DNA of 7,443 nt from contig SICB01000025.1 of NCBI GenBank assembly GCA_009691555.1, forward strand, positions 1 through 7,443, written 5' to 3'. The notes below the pieces were generated by a model that was not told the origin of the DNA, ran no database searches, and saw only the letters and a program-made list of their open reading frames with translations. Below are positions 1-5,475 of the stretch, in pieces (within the stretch, counting starts at the first letter, position 1; each line of letters begins with the position of its first letter). Origin of the DNA: Patescibacteria group bacterium. Lineage in GTDB: Bacteria; Patescibacteriota; Saccharimonadia; CAILAD01; BJGX01. A program made the translations under genes and the position numbers.

Positions 1-37
1 ATATGATAACAGAATATATCGTTTTAGTGCTTAGTGT

Positions 38-43
38 TATAAA
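38..43 (+). promoter_or_regulatory. Putative -10 box of the DUF2256 gene
   Basis: TATAAA lies 10 bases before the ATG at 54, and there is no purine-rich ribosome-binding site between them. If this is the -10 box, transcription would begin about 3-5 bases before the start codon, giving a nearly leaderless mRNA. I see no clear -35 hexamer. The inference leans on the same geometry at 1755 and 2531. Confidence 0.4.
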
Positions 44-53
44 ATAAGTTTTA

Positions 54-194
54 ATGAATAACAAACCCAAAGATCAAACCAAGATCTGTGCAGTATGCAA
101 AAAGCCATTTACTAACCGCAAAAAGTGGGCCAGTCGTGGGCAGTGGGCGCAAATAAAATACTGCTCCGAGCGCTGCCGAAATACAAAAAAGTAG
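54..194 (+). CDS. DUF2256 family small zinc-ribbon-like protein
   Basis: A 46-residue basic protein. It has two CxxC-like pairs: C12-x2-C15 near the start and C37-x3-C41 near the end, separated by the segment FTNRKKWA and a YCSERCR motif. This is the typical pattern of the DUF2256 family (small proteins of about 40-60 residues with ICxxC, a K/R-W core and KYCSxxCR). The four cysteines probably bind one zinc ion; the biological role of the family is not known to me. The start at 54 is forced: an in-frame TAA at 45-47 closes the frame upstream. No Shine-Dalgarno sequence is present and a TATAAA box sits just upstream, so a leaderless start is likely. It stands alone, 76 bases before the cupin gene, and ends with TAG. 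The gene is short but the family match is strong. Confidence 0.85.
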   Translation: MNNKPKDQTKICAVCKKPFTNRKKWASRGQWAQIKYCSERCRNTKK

Positions 195-215
195 CCAGCA
201 AGAGAAATAAAATGG

Positions 216-248
216 TATATTATTGTTATGTCTAAACCTAATAATTAA
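216..248 (+). promoter_or_regulatory. Putative -10 region and six-codon leader ORF ahead of the cupin gene
   Basis: TATATT (216-221), overlapping TATTAT (218-223), is followed 5-6 bases later by ATG at 228. That ATG opens a six-codon frame (M-S-K-P-N-N) ending with TAA at 246-248. The cupin gene proper starts at 271 with its own AAGGAG site. The spacing of box to ATG resembles the leaderless starts elsewhere in the window, so the mini-ORF could be translated, but an accidental ATG at the transcription start is equally likely. Confidence 0.35.
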
Positions 249-270
249 AATAAATAAAAAGGAGACAACA

Positions 271-615
271 ATGAAGCCAAAAGATGATGATAACAGCCAC
301 CCAGCCAGTACAGACCCAACAGTCTGCGACCCTGATAAATACAAGACGATATTTGAAAACGAAAGAGTTAGGGTGCTTGAATACAAAGACAAGCCAGGCG
401 AAAAAACAACCCGCCACCACCACCCAGACACAGTGACCTTTACGCTTTCGGCGTTTGACAGAAAGCTGTATGTCAACGGCGAAGAGAAGGTGGTAAACAA
501 AAAAGCCCACGAAGCCGGCTGGCAAGATGAGCAGTTTCATATTGGTGAGAACATTGGCACAACAGACACGCACACTATACTAGTGGAGCTCAAAGAACCG
601 CGACCTTCCGCTTAG
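271..615 (+). CDS. Small single-domain cupin (RmlC-like) protein
   Basis: A soluble 114-residue protein. After a charged, probably disordered N-terminus (residues 1-20), residues 22-108 match the small cupin family often annotated as cupin domain-containing or cytoplasmic protein: FENERVRVLEY near residue 28, then RHHHPD (H49-H51) where relatives have an H-x-H-P-D motif, and FHIGENIGTTDTH (H90, H101) leading to a final VELK strand. H49, H51 and H90 are the likely metal ligands of the beta-barrel. The substrate is unknown; close relatives have no firm enzymatic assignment. The ATG at 271 is chosen because GGAG at 261-264 sits 6 bases before it. An upstream in-frame GTG or TTG-type extension from 223 would lack a ribosome-binding site and would start inside the -10 region. 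The gene ends with TAG and has no co-directional partner within 300 bases. Confidence 0.8.
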   Translation: MKPKDDDNSHPASTDPTVCDPDKYKTIFENERVRVLEYKDKPGEKTTRHHHPDTVTFTLSAFDRKLYVNGEEKVVNKKAHEAGWQDEQFHIGENIGTTDTHTILVELKEPRPSA

Positions 616-810
616 TAGCAGAATAATAATTTGTAGAGATTTTTTGGAATGACTAAAGCACTATTTTCTGATTGGCACTAATTGGGATTAGTGTAGGTTT
701 TGTCAGTTACGGGTTGTGCCTTTTGTATTCTCAAATAACGCCTCAGCAAATTTGTGTCGATGCCATACAAGAAATAGTTCTTTTTGATGCAGAGATTATA
801 ATTTATAAAA
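616..810. other. Non-coding stretch with a small hairpin
   Basis: I see no convincing gene here. The clearest structure is a perfect 7-bp hairpin, CACTAAT (676-682), loop TGGG, ATTAGTG (687-693), followed by TAGGTTTTG; it could be a weak terminator for the cupin transcript. GGCAC (674-678) can alternatively pair with GTGCC (716-720), which is followed by TTTTG. A TATAAT at 796-801 has no evident gene behind it. A short ATG frame at 649 runs only ten codons. Confidence 0.4.
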
Positions 811-839
811 TTGACGCTAGCTAGTACTGGGGCTACAAT
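811..839 (+). promoter_or_regulatory. Sigma70-type promoter for the GGDEF gene
   Basis: TTGACG (811-816), a spacer of exactly 17 bases, then TACAAT (834-839). Each hexamer differs from consensus at one base, which makes this the best -35/-10 pair in the window. Transcription would begin near 845-847, leaving a leader of about 87 bases before the GTG at 933. The predicted start falls inside the left arm of the perfect inverted repeat at 841-864, so the repeat could act as an operator over the initiation site. Confidence 0.65.
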
Positions 840-840
840 T

Positions 841-868
841 GGAACAACCACTAGAGGTTGTTCCTTTT
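841..868 (+). terminator. Perfect 9-bp inverted repeat with short T-run: terminator or operator
   Basis: GGAACAACC (841-849), loop ACTAGA, GGTTGTTCC (856-864), then TTTTAATATT. Hairpin plus T-run fits a Rho-independent terminator for transcription arriving from the cupin side. Because it lies directly downstream of the promoter at 811-839, it may instead be a dyad operator. The two roles are not exclusive. Confidence 0.55.
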
Positions 869-932
869 AATATTAACGCCCAATGTATGTTTCAGGCACA
901 CTACCAATTGCTCACCAAGGGAGGTGATGATA

Positions 933-1640
933 GTGAAAAAGCGATTCGCAAGGTTTAAGCCGAAGTTAGCGCTGGTACGCGAAGCTCAGAATAATTGCCC
1001 GCTAATCGATACTGCACTCTGTGGCAGCTACTGTGTCACGGGCAGGCTACTGTGCCAGGAGTCTAGCGACCCTGGCCTACTACGAAGGTTAGTAACCAAT
1101 TTGCAAGCACTCAGCGACGAGCAGAGCTACCTAGCCAAACACGATGGCCTGACGGGTCTCTGGAATAAGTACGAATGGGAAAAGCAGGCCAAAAGGCGTA
1201 TTGCTTGGGCTGAGGAAGAAAACAGCATAGTAGGACTGCTATTTGTGGACCTTACTAACTTCAAGACAATTAACGACACGCTAGGCCATTCCGTAGGCGA
1301 CAAATTGCTTCAAGGGCTTGCTAAGCTGATGGTCGATACCTTGCGGGAGTCCGATATAGGCAGGTCTGGTGGCGATGAGTTCATAATACTTGTCGATTTG
1401 TACCCCAGAAGCGACGAGAGCCTAACACCAGCTCAGCGTCTTAACGAGGTTATATCGAGATTATCTCAAAAGTTTGAGGTATTCTTTGTGTCACTATCTG
1501 ATCTTGGCGCAACAGCTGCAATTGGCAGTAGTTTGTGGCAAACGGGTATGAGCCTTGAGGAGTTGGTTGATTTGGCCGACGAGGACATGCGCCTCGTCAA
1601 AAGCGAGCAGCACCTCAAGTATGGCAAGCATCGAGATTAG
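933..1640 (+). CDS. GGDEF-domain protein, putative diguanylate cyclase
   Basis: A soluble 235-residue protein that would make cyclic di-GMP from two GTP. The GGDEF domain spans about residues 66-230: entry motif DGLTGLWNKYEWE (71-83), metal and substrate segment FVDLTNFKTINDTLGH (104-119; D106, N114, D115), and the signature SGGDEF (145-150) intact. No transmembrane helix is visible. The N-terminal 65 residues contain four cysteines (C22, C30, C34, C41) and no family I recognise; they may form a metal or redox sensor. A RESD motif (138-141) resembles the inhibitory RxxD site, but only four residues separate it from GGDEF instead of the usual five. Start: GTG at 933 has GGAGGTGAT (920-928) 8 bases away, a near-perfect match to the 16S 3' end; the ATG at 927 is too close to that site. 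It is monocistronic, with its own promoter and a downstream hairpin. No phosphodiesterase or receptor is in the window. Confidence 0.88.
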   Translation: MKKRFARFKPKLALVREAQNNCPLIDTALCGSYCVTGRLLCQESSDPGLLRRLVTNLQALSDEQSYLAKHDGLTGLWNKYEWEKQAKRRIAWAEEENSIVGLLFVDLTNFKTINDTLGHSVGDKLLQGLAKLMVDTLRESDIGRSGGDEFIILVDLYPRSDESLTPAQRLNEVISRLSQKFEVFFVSLSDLGATAAIGSSLWQTGMSLEELVDLADEDMRLVKSEQHLKYGKHRD

Positions 1641-1654
1641 GAGCTGTATTTTAA

Positions 1655-1684
1655 ACGCCTCCCCGGCAAATACTGGGGAGGCGT
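1655..1684 (+). terminator. Strong 10-bp hairpin after the GGDEF gene
   Basis: ACGCCTCCCC (1655-1664), loop of 10 bases, GGGGAGGCGT (1675-1684): a perfect GC-rich stem 14 bases after the GGDEF stop codon. No T-run follows it (AACTATG), so it is not a canonical intrinsic terminator. It would still stabilise the mRNA 3' end or cause pausing. Confidence 0.5.
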
Positions 1685-1754
1685 AACTATGTCTGAGCCG
1701 TTAAGGTAGTTTTTACTAGTTTAGCTGTAGTCTGCGTTTTTATTATTAAGGCTG

Positions 1755-1760
1755 TATAAT
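1755..1760 (+). promoter_or_regulatory. -10 box of a leaderless HAD phosphatase gene
   Basis: A consensus TATAAT, in the context GTATAATAC, ends 8 bases before the ATG at 1769. Transcription should therefore start within 1-2 bases of the start codon. No Shine-Dalgarno sequence lies between. A -35 element is not obvious. The same GTATAATAC context recurs at 2531. Confidence 0.65.
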
Positions 1761-1768
1761 ACATTATT

Positions 1769-2503
1769 ATGAGTATCAAACAGCCAAAACGACCCTATGC
1801 CGTGTTTGACCTTGATGGCACGCTTATTAGGTGGCAGCTATTTCATGCCATTGTCGATAAATTTGCAAAGAGCGGGCGGCTATCTACTGCACAGTATCGG
1901 GTTGTGACGGACGCCCGAAAAGTCTGGAAAAACCGCACCTCCGACAAGAGCTTTGATGACTATCAAAACAAGCTAATAACGGCCTACCAGATAATCGTAA
2001 AAGATTTGTCGACTAAAGAATTTGAAAATGTTGCCAGGGCTGTTTTTGAAATTCACAAAGACCAAGTATATGTCTATACGCGCGAACTTATGCGTGATCT
2101 AAAAGCGAAAGGCTACTTGCTGTTTGCTGTGTCAGGATCTTTTAGCCACATTGTAGAGTTGGTGGCCAACTACTACGGCTTCGACGACTCGGCCGGCTCC
2201 ACCCAGGCTGTAGCTGAGGGCAAATTTACTGGCGAGAGGGACATTATTCAATTCGACAGGAAGGTCGATAAAATAAAAGATCTGGCCCTAAAACACGATG
2301 CAACTAACAAGGGCAGTATCGCGATAGGCGATTCGATGGGCGATTTGGCGATGCTCGAATATGTGGAGCAGGCGATTGCCTTTAACCCTTCCCGCGAGCT
2401 ATTTGAATACGCCATGGCTCAGGGTTGGAAGATTGTGGTGGAACGAAAAAACACCATCTACCAGCTTAATAAGCAGGGCGACGAGTATGTGCTTGGGGCG
2501 TAA
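1769..2503 (+). CDS. HAD-IB family (SerB-like) phosphatase
   Basis: A 244-residue cytosolic hydrolase with all haloacid dehalogenase motifs: motif I FDLDGT with nucleophile D14 and acid/base D16; motif II VSGS (S122); motif III lysine in the RKVDKIK stretch (K165 or K168); motif IV GDSMGD (D188, D192) for magnesium. The helical cap lies between motif I and motif II (about residues 20-100), the C1-cap arrangement of subclass IB, which includes phosphoserine phosphatase and related phosphatases of small phosphorylated metabolites. The length is normal for the family. The substrate cannot be named from sequence: no serine-biosynthesis gene is near. Start: ATG at 1769 directly follows a TATAAT box, suggesting a leaderless mRNA. 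The gene is followed after 40 bases by DUF2779, which has its own -10 box, so co-transcription is possible but not required. Confidence 0.88.
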   Translation: MSIKQPKRPYAVFDLDGTLIRWQLFHAIVDKFAKSGRLSTAQYRVVTDARKVWKNRTSDKSFDDYQNKLITAYQIIVKDLSTKEFENVARAVFEIHKDQVYVYTRELMRDLKAKGYLLFAVSGSFSHIVELVANYYGFDDSAGSTQAVAEGKFTGERDIIQFDRKVDKIKDLALKHDATNKGSIAIGDSMGDLAMLEYVEQAIAFNPSRELFEYAMAQGWKIVVERKNTIYQLNKQGDEYVLGA

Positions 2504-2530
2504 TTATAATTAACTTATTAAAAGGTAGCG

Positions 2531-2536
2531 TATAAT
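2531..2536 (+). promoter_or_regulatory. -10 box of the leaderless DUF2779 gene
   Basis: TATAAT, again in the context GTATAATAC, ends 7 bases before the ATG at 2544, so the predicted transcription start coincides with the start codon. No ribosome-binding site is present. TTAACT at 2510-2515 is a poor -35 candidate with a 15-base spacer. Confidence 0.6.
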
Positions 2537-2543
2537 ACTAGCT

Positions 2544-4124
2544 ATGAGTAAGCCGATGCTTTTATCCAAATCCGATTATATGATGTACTTAAAGCACCCG
2601 GCCTGGCTGTGGCTCAAAAAGTATGACAAGAAAAAACTACCAGAAGTCAGTGCCGACCTGCAGGCCATGTTTGATGCCGGCCACGAATTCGAGGCCTATG
2701 CCGAAGCGCACTTTCCCGACGGCGTTCAGCTAGGCTTTGATAGCTACTTTGAGTACCTGAGCTTGCCAGCCCGTACCACCCAGGCTCTAGAGGGTGGTAC
2801 TAAGACGATCTTTCAAGGCCGTTTTGAACACCAAAAAACTACTTTTATATGCGATGTGCTGCGCGTGGTGGGTGATAATGAGCTGGATTTATACGAGATC
2901 AAATCGAGTACGAGCGTTAAGTATGAGCATATTGTTGATTTGGCTTTTCAGGTAACAGTGCTAGAGGGTTGCGGCTACCGCGTGCGCAGAGTCTATGTGA
3001 TGCACGTCGACAATAGCTATACCCGTAGCGGCGAGGTCGATAGCAAACAAATTGTGGCTACCGAGGATGTCACCGAAGACGTCAAAGGGCAACTACCGCA
3101 AACGGTACGCAATATCGAGGGTGCCATAGAAGTAATGGAAAGTGATAAAATGCCCGACCCTTCACCAAGCCTGGCTCAGCTCGGTAGCCTAGAAGAATGG
3201 CTAGAGGTGTATAAAAATATCGTGCCAGTACCCGATGGTAGTATTTATGAGCTGTGCCGGCTCAACACCAACACCCTGCAGCTACTTGAGGCAGAGGGCA
3301 TTACAAAGCTTGCCGATATTCCGATGGAGCTAGTCAGCGTCAAACAACAGCGTTGGCAACTAGAAGCGCTCAAAAAAGGGGAGCCAATTTATGACACTAA
3401 AAAGCTTAGTAAATTTCTGTCCGATTTTGAGTACCCACTGTACTTTTTTGATTACGAAACGCTTAGTAGTACGGTGCCTTACTTTGATGGCACTAGGCCG
3501 TACCAACAAGTGCCATTTCAGTACTCGCTACATGTCATTGATAGCCCAGGCGCCGAGCTCAAACAGATGGGATATTTGCATAGCGATAATACCAACCCTG
3601 CCAAGCCCTTGAGCGCGGCACTAAAGAGCCAGATAGGTGAAAAGGGCACCATAATAACCTGGAATATGAGCTTTGAGAAAAGCTGCAATACATTGCTCGG
3701 AAACATGATACCAGAATATAGAGAATTTTATGAGGGCCTCAATGATCGAATTAATGATTTGATGTTGCCATTTAGAAATGGCCTTTATGTTGATGCCGGA
3801 TTCATGGGAAGCGCGAGTATTAAAAAAGTCCTGCCGGTGTTGGTGCCAGAGCTTAGCTATAAAGACCTCGGCATCCAAGAGGGCGGATCGGCCCAGAGAT
3901 CGTGGATGGATGCCGTATTATATGGCACTAGGGCTGGCGAGAAAGAACAGATACTAAAAGACCTTGATGAATACTGCGCCCTCGACACACTAGCGATGGT
4001 TGAGATATACAAGTTTTTGGTGGCTACGGCTGTCGGAAAAACCCCCGACTATACTAAAAGCATAACTAAAAGTAACGATGGCCCTATGCCAGAGCAGCCC
4101 GAACAACTCTCGATAAAAATCTAA
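2544..4124 (+). CDS. DUF2779 protein: RecB/Cas4-like nuclease fold fused to a DEDDy exonuclease-like domain
   Basis: A 526-residue soluble protein with two nuclease-like parts. Residues 1-200 look like a PD-(D/E)XK domain of the RecB/Cas4 type: GHEFE (H47), CDVL (D104), YEIKSS (E118, K120) and a following glutamine (Q136) in the helix. Residues 285-500 are the DUF2779 region: FFDYET (D303, E305) fits exonuclease motif I, WNMSFEK (373-379) the second motif with E in place of the usual D, D405 a possible further ligand, and EYCALDTLAM (Y477, D481) a YxxxD motif as in DEDDy exonucleases. A linker with a short helix-hairpin-like segment (240-280) joins them. The architecture resembles TM0106-type RecB-like nucleases. 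Activity on DNA or RNA is inferred only. Start follows a leaderless -10 box. The gene ends with three consecutive in-frame TAA codons. No partner gene suggests a pathway; repair, RNA processing or defence are all possible. Confidence 0.82.
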   Translation: MSKPMLLSKSDYMMYLKHPAWLWLKKYDKKKLPEVSADLQAMFDAGHEFEAYAEAHFPDGVQLGFDSYFEYLSLPARTTQALEGGTKTIFQGRFEHQKTTFICDVLRVVGDNELDLYEIKSSTSVKYEHIVDLAFQVTVLEGCGYRVRRVYVMHVDNSYTRSGEVDSKQIVATEDVTEDVKGQLPQTVRNIEGAIEVMESDKMPDPSPSLAQLGSLEEWLEVYKNIVPVPDGSIYELCRLNTNTLQLLEAEGITKLADIPMELVSVKQQRWQLEALKKGEPIYDTKKLSKFLSDFEYPLYFFDYETLSSTVPYFDGTRPYQQVPFQYSLHVIDSPGAELKQMGYLHSDNTNPAKPLSAALKSQIGEKGTIITWNMSFEKSCNTLLGNMIPEYREFYEGLNDRINDLMLPFRNGLYVDAGFMGSASIKKVLPVLVPELSYKDLGIQEGGSAQRSWMDAVLYGTRAGEKEQILKDLDEYCALDTLAMVEIYKFLVATAVGKTPDYTKSITKSNDGPMPEQPEQLSIKI

Positions 4125-4131
4125 TAATAAC

Positions 4132-4141
4132 ATCCGCGGAT
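4132..4141. repeat. 10-bp perfect palindrome between the convergent genes
   Basis: ATCCGCGGAT reads the same on both strands and sits between the DUF2779 stop codons and the minus-strand terminator. With no loop it cannot form a useful hairpin. It may be a protein-binding site or chance. Confidence 0.3.
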
Positions 4142-4144
4142 AAT

Positions 4145-4171
4145 AAAAAAGAGGCCTCATGTTGAGACCCC
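4145..4171 (-). terminator. Rho-independent terminator of the LPXTG gene
   Basis: Read on the minus strand, GGGGTCTC (4171-4164), loop AACAT, GAGGCCTC (4158-4151) form an 8-bp stem with two G-T wobbles, directly followed by six T (4150-4145). It begins 15 bases after the LPXTG stop codon. On the plus strand the wobbles become mismatches and no T-run follows, so it works in the minus direction. Confidence 0.85.
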
Positions 4172-4186
4172 TTAAAGGTGCAAATA

Positions 4187-4873
4187 CTATTTGCGCCCGG
4201 GTATCTTATTAAACCTAGCTAATTTGGTAAAGGCTGCGCCAGCAATGGCAAGGCCAGAACCCAACCCCACAAGCAGCGTAACGTCGCCACCGGTGAGCGG
4301 AAGTTTGCTACGAGTCACCGTAATGCCCTTGACTTTGGTCGGATTGGGGTTTGTAATAACCAAAGCATCGAGCAAGGTAGTCGATGTCGTCGCTTCTGGG
4401 ACCGTAGTCGATGTCGTCGCTTCTGGGACCGTAGTCGATGTCGTCGCTTCTGGTACCGTAGTCGATGTCGTCGGCTCCGGTATCGTAGTCGATGTCGTCG
4501 AGGTACTGCAGAACGAATGCGCCGGGTTACCCCGCGCAATGCCCGAATTGGCATCGCACTCATAACCGTTGTTGGCATCATCCGGACCCGGTAGTTGGCC
4601 TGGCGGATTTTTACTATCGGCGTTACCGACGCATCCCGCACAAGGCTTACTGGTGGCGTTGCCGTCACCGTTACCATTGCCACTAGGCTCACCGACCCCA
4701 TTGGGGTCGTACGGACCAGTTGTATTGGCTCCGGATCCGTCGTTTTCGGCGGATTTATAGAGACCAACTGCCTTACCTTTGGCATGGTCGGGTGGGGCAG
4801 CCACAGCTACGCTGGTATGTATCAAAACACCAACGAAAAAGCTCACTAGCACTCCGTAGAGTATTTTTCTCAT
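4187..4873 (-). CDS. LPXTG-anchored surface protein with Thr/Ser-rich repeat stalk
   Basis: A 228-residue secreted protein. In order: signal peptide (basic MRK, hydrophobic core 4-23, likely cleavage after VAVAA near residue 26); a Gly/Asn/Pro-rich region (40-122) with four cysteines (C78, C81 in KPCAGC; C106 in YECD; C122 after NPAH); a tandem repeat stalk of nine-residue PEATTSTTV units (about 131-166); a linker; and a sorting signal LPLTG (191-195), hydrophobic stretch 198-216 and a basic tail. A class-A/C-type sortase would cleave LPLT-G and attach it to the cell wall; no sortase is in the window. The Cys region resembles a module I recall, without a name, from actinobacterial and Patescibacteria surface proteins. 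Start: ATG at 4873 has AGAGGGGG just upstream; an in-frame ATG at 4912 overlaps the -10 box and cannot be used from that promoter. The gene has its own promoter and terminator. Confidence 0.87.
   Translation of the reverse strand: MRKILYGVLVSFFVGVLIHTSVAVAAPPDHAKGKAVGLYKSAENDGSGANTTGPYDPNGVGEPSGNGNGDGNATSKPCAGCVGNADSKNPPGQLPGPDDANNGYECDANSGIARGNPAHSFCSTSTTSTTIPEPTTSTTVPEATTSTTVPEATTSTTVPEATTSTTLLDALVITNPNPTKVKGITVTRSKLPLTGGDVTLLVGLGSGLAIAGAAFTKLARFNKIPGRK
4377..4502 (-). repeat. 27-bp tandem repeat, about 4.6 copies, inside the LPXTG gene
   Basis: Units begin at 4377, 4404, 4431 and 4458, with a partial fifth from 4485. Units 1 and 2 are identical; unit 3 differs at one base, unit 4 at a few. 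Each encodes nine residues (P-E-A-T-T-S-T-T-V), so copy changes keep the frame. Homogeneity suggests recent expansion by slippage or recombination. It makes a flexible, probably O-glycosylatable stalk. Confidence 0.9.
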
Positions 4874-4912
4874 TTTTCCCCCTCTTTCAGATGTATAGGT
4901 ACTTGCGGGCAT

Positions 4913-4918
4913 ATTATA
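4913..4918 (-). promoter_or_regulatory. -10 box of the LPXTG gene
   Basis: TATAAT on the minus strand. A transcription start near 4906 gives a leader of about 33 bases carrying the AGAGGGGG ribosome-binding site before the ATG at 4873. No convincing -35 hexamer is seen. Confidence 0.55.
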
Positions 4919-4941
4919 ACATATATTGACCGAAAATAGTA

Positions 4942-4965
4942 GTGCACCTCTGGATTGAGGTGCAC
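4942..4965 (-). terminator. Perfect 9-bp hairpin after the 116-residue protein gene
   Basis: On the minus strand GTGCACCTC (4965-4957), a 6-base loop and GAGGTGCAC (4950-4942) form a perfect stem 32 bases after the stop codon, followed by TACTATTTT. The T-run is interrupted, so termination may be partial. It separates this gene from the LPXTG promoter. Confidence 0.65.
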
Positions 4966-4997
4966 GGTTTAACTTAATTTTTAGAAACTAGCTATTG

Positions 4998-5348
4998 CTA
5001 GTTGCTCAATACGAGCTCAGGGTACAAACCTTCGTCGAAATTCTCTATGAAGCTGGCCATTGGCAGCGGCACAGGGACCCCGAACTGGTATCTTGTATCG
5101 TTCACTACGATATCTAGCTCGTAGTTGTGTCCAAACGAGTTGGCAATGATTCTGGCGAACTCTTTGTTGTCAGTAAAGATGCCTTCACTAAATACCACTA
5201 CTGTTGGGTCGATGTCCTGAAGAGCCCTGGCTATGACACAGTTGCCAGGAGTTCGTTGTTCACCAGCCGGTAAGGTGCTAAGGAGCTGGTGCCCCGCACT
5301 TCTTCGAAGGCGGTTGACCCGCTCGAGTGTGAACTGTTCTTCGTTCAT
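4998..5348 (-). CDS. Unrecognised 116-residue soluble protein
   Basis: I do not recognise the family. The protein is acidic, without signal peptide or membrane helix. A basic helical N-terminus (residues 1-22, with RVNRLRR) is followed by TPGNCVIARALQD (33-45), a beta-like VVVFSEG stretch, a second helix KEFARIIANSFG (62-73) and a proline-rich C-terminal part ending in FDEGLYPELVL. The single cysteine C37 in the conserved-looking NCVIARAL segment could be functional, but nothing shows it. Start: ATG at 5348 has AGGGGGA just upstream; an in-frame ATG at 5405 lies upstream of the -10 boxes (5389-5399) and would be outside the transcript. The gene is preceded by an unusually elaborate upstream region with two promoter-like boxes and CATAC repeats, which suggests it is regulated. 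It ends with TAG and is followed by a hairpin. Confidence 0.72.
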   Translation of the reverse strand: MNEEQFTLERVNRLRRSAGHQLLSTLPAGEQRTPGNCVIARALQDIDPTVVVFSEGIFTDNKEFARIIANSFGHNYELDIVVNDTRYQFGVPVPLPMASFIENFDEGLYPELVLSN

Positions 5349-5388
5349 TATTCCCCCTATGTACTTGTACTCACCACGGATGATGCAG

Positions 5389-5399
5389 ATTATATTATA
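5389..5399 (-). promoter_or_regulatory. Overlapping -10 boxes of the 116-residue protein gene
   Basis: Two TATAAT hexamers on the minus strand, 5394-5399 and 5389-5394, share one base. Starts near 5382-5387 give a leader of about 35-40 bases before the ribosome-binding site and ATG at 5348. Confidence 0.5.
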
Positions 5400-5475
5400 T
5401 ACCATATGTGCGGTGCTTTGGTATAGGCATACTCATACCTTCCATACCATCTGGCAGGAAAGTGCTCTCATGCAT
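5395..5475 (-). CDS. Possible 26-codon small protein or leader peptide (tentative)
   Basis: An ATG at 5475 opens 26 codons ending in TAA at 5397-5395. The product begins MHESTFLPDG and ends KHRTYGI; it is methionine-rich (4 of 26) and has no recognised homologue. Its ATG overlaps the TGA of a four-codon frame (M-S-I-C, 5489-5475) in a TGATG arrangement, and that four-codon frame begins exactly where a leaderless mRNA from the -10 box at 5497-5502 would begin. Translational coupling from the short frame is therefore conceivable. The stop codon lies inside the -10 boxes of the next gene. No Shine-Dalgarno sequence supports it directly, and a frame of this size is expected by chance, so confidence is low. 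Confidence 0.22.
   Translation of the reverse strand: MHESTFLPDGMEGMSMPIPKHRTYGI

Noticed and set aside
51..500. Hydrophobic minus-strand open frames opposite the DUF2256 and cupin genes
   Set aside because: The composition is that expected from the reverse complement of Lys- and His-rich genes. The plus-strand genes have clear family motifs and a ribosome-binding site.
841..864. LexA or CIRCE operator
   Set aside because: The arms are GGAACAACC and GGTTGTTCC with a 6-base loop. They fit neither GAACN4GTTC spacing nor the TTAGCACTC-N9-GAGTGCTAA element.
858..932. N-terminal extension of the GGDEF protein from a TTG at 858
   Set aside because: The TTG lies inside the right arm of the hairpin and has no ribosome-binding site. 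GTG at 933 has a near-perfect Shine-Dalgarno sequence 8 bases upstream.
4377..4502. Regularly spaced repeats that could be a CRISPR array
   Set aside because: The 27-bp units abut without unique spacers and encode an in-frame nine-residue repeat in a surface protein.
4191..4565. Long plus-strand open frame opposite the LPXTG gene, with valine-rich repeats
   Set aside because: It is the antisense reading of the tandem repeat and the Gly/Thr-rich coding region. It has no ribosome-binding site, and the minus-strand gene has a signal peptide, LPLTG signal and terminator.
4874..4912. Upstream ATG at 4912 as the start of the LPXTG protein
   Set aside because: The codon abuts and overlaps the -10 box, so it would lie before the transcription start. 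Starting at 4873 gives a standard signal peptide and a ribosome-binding site.
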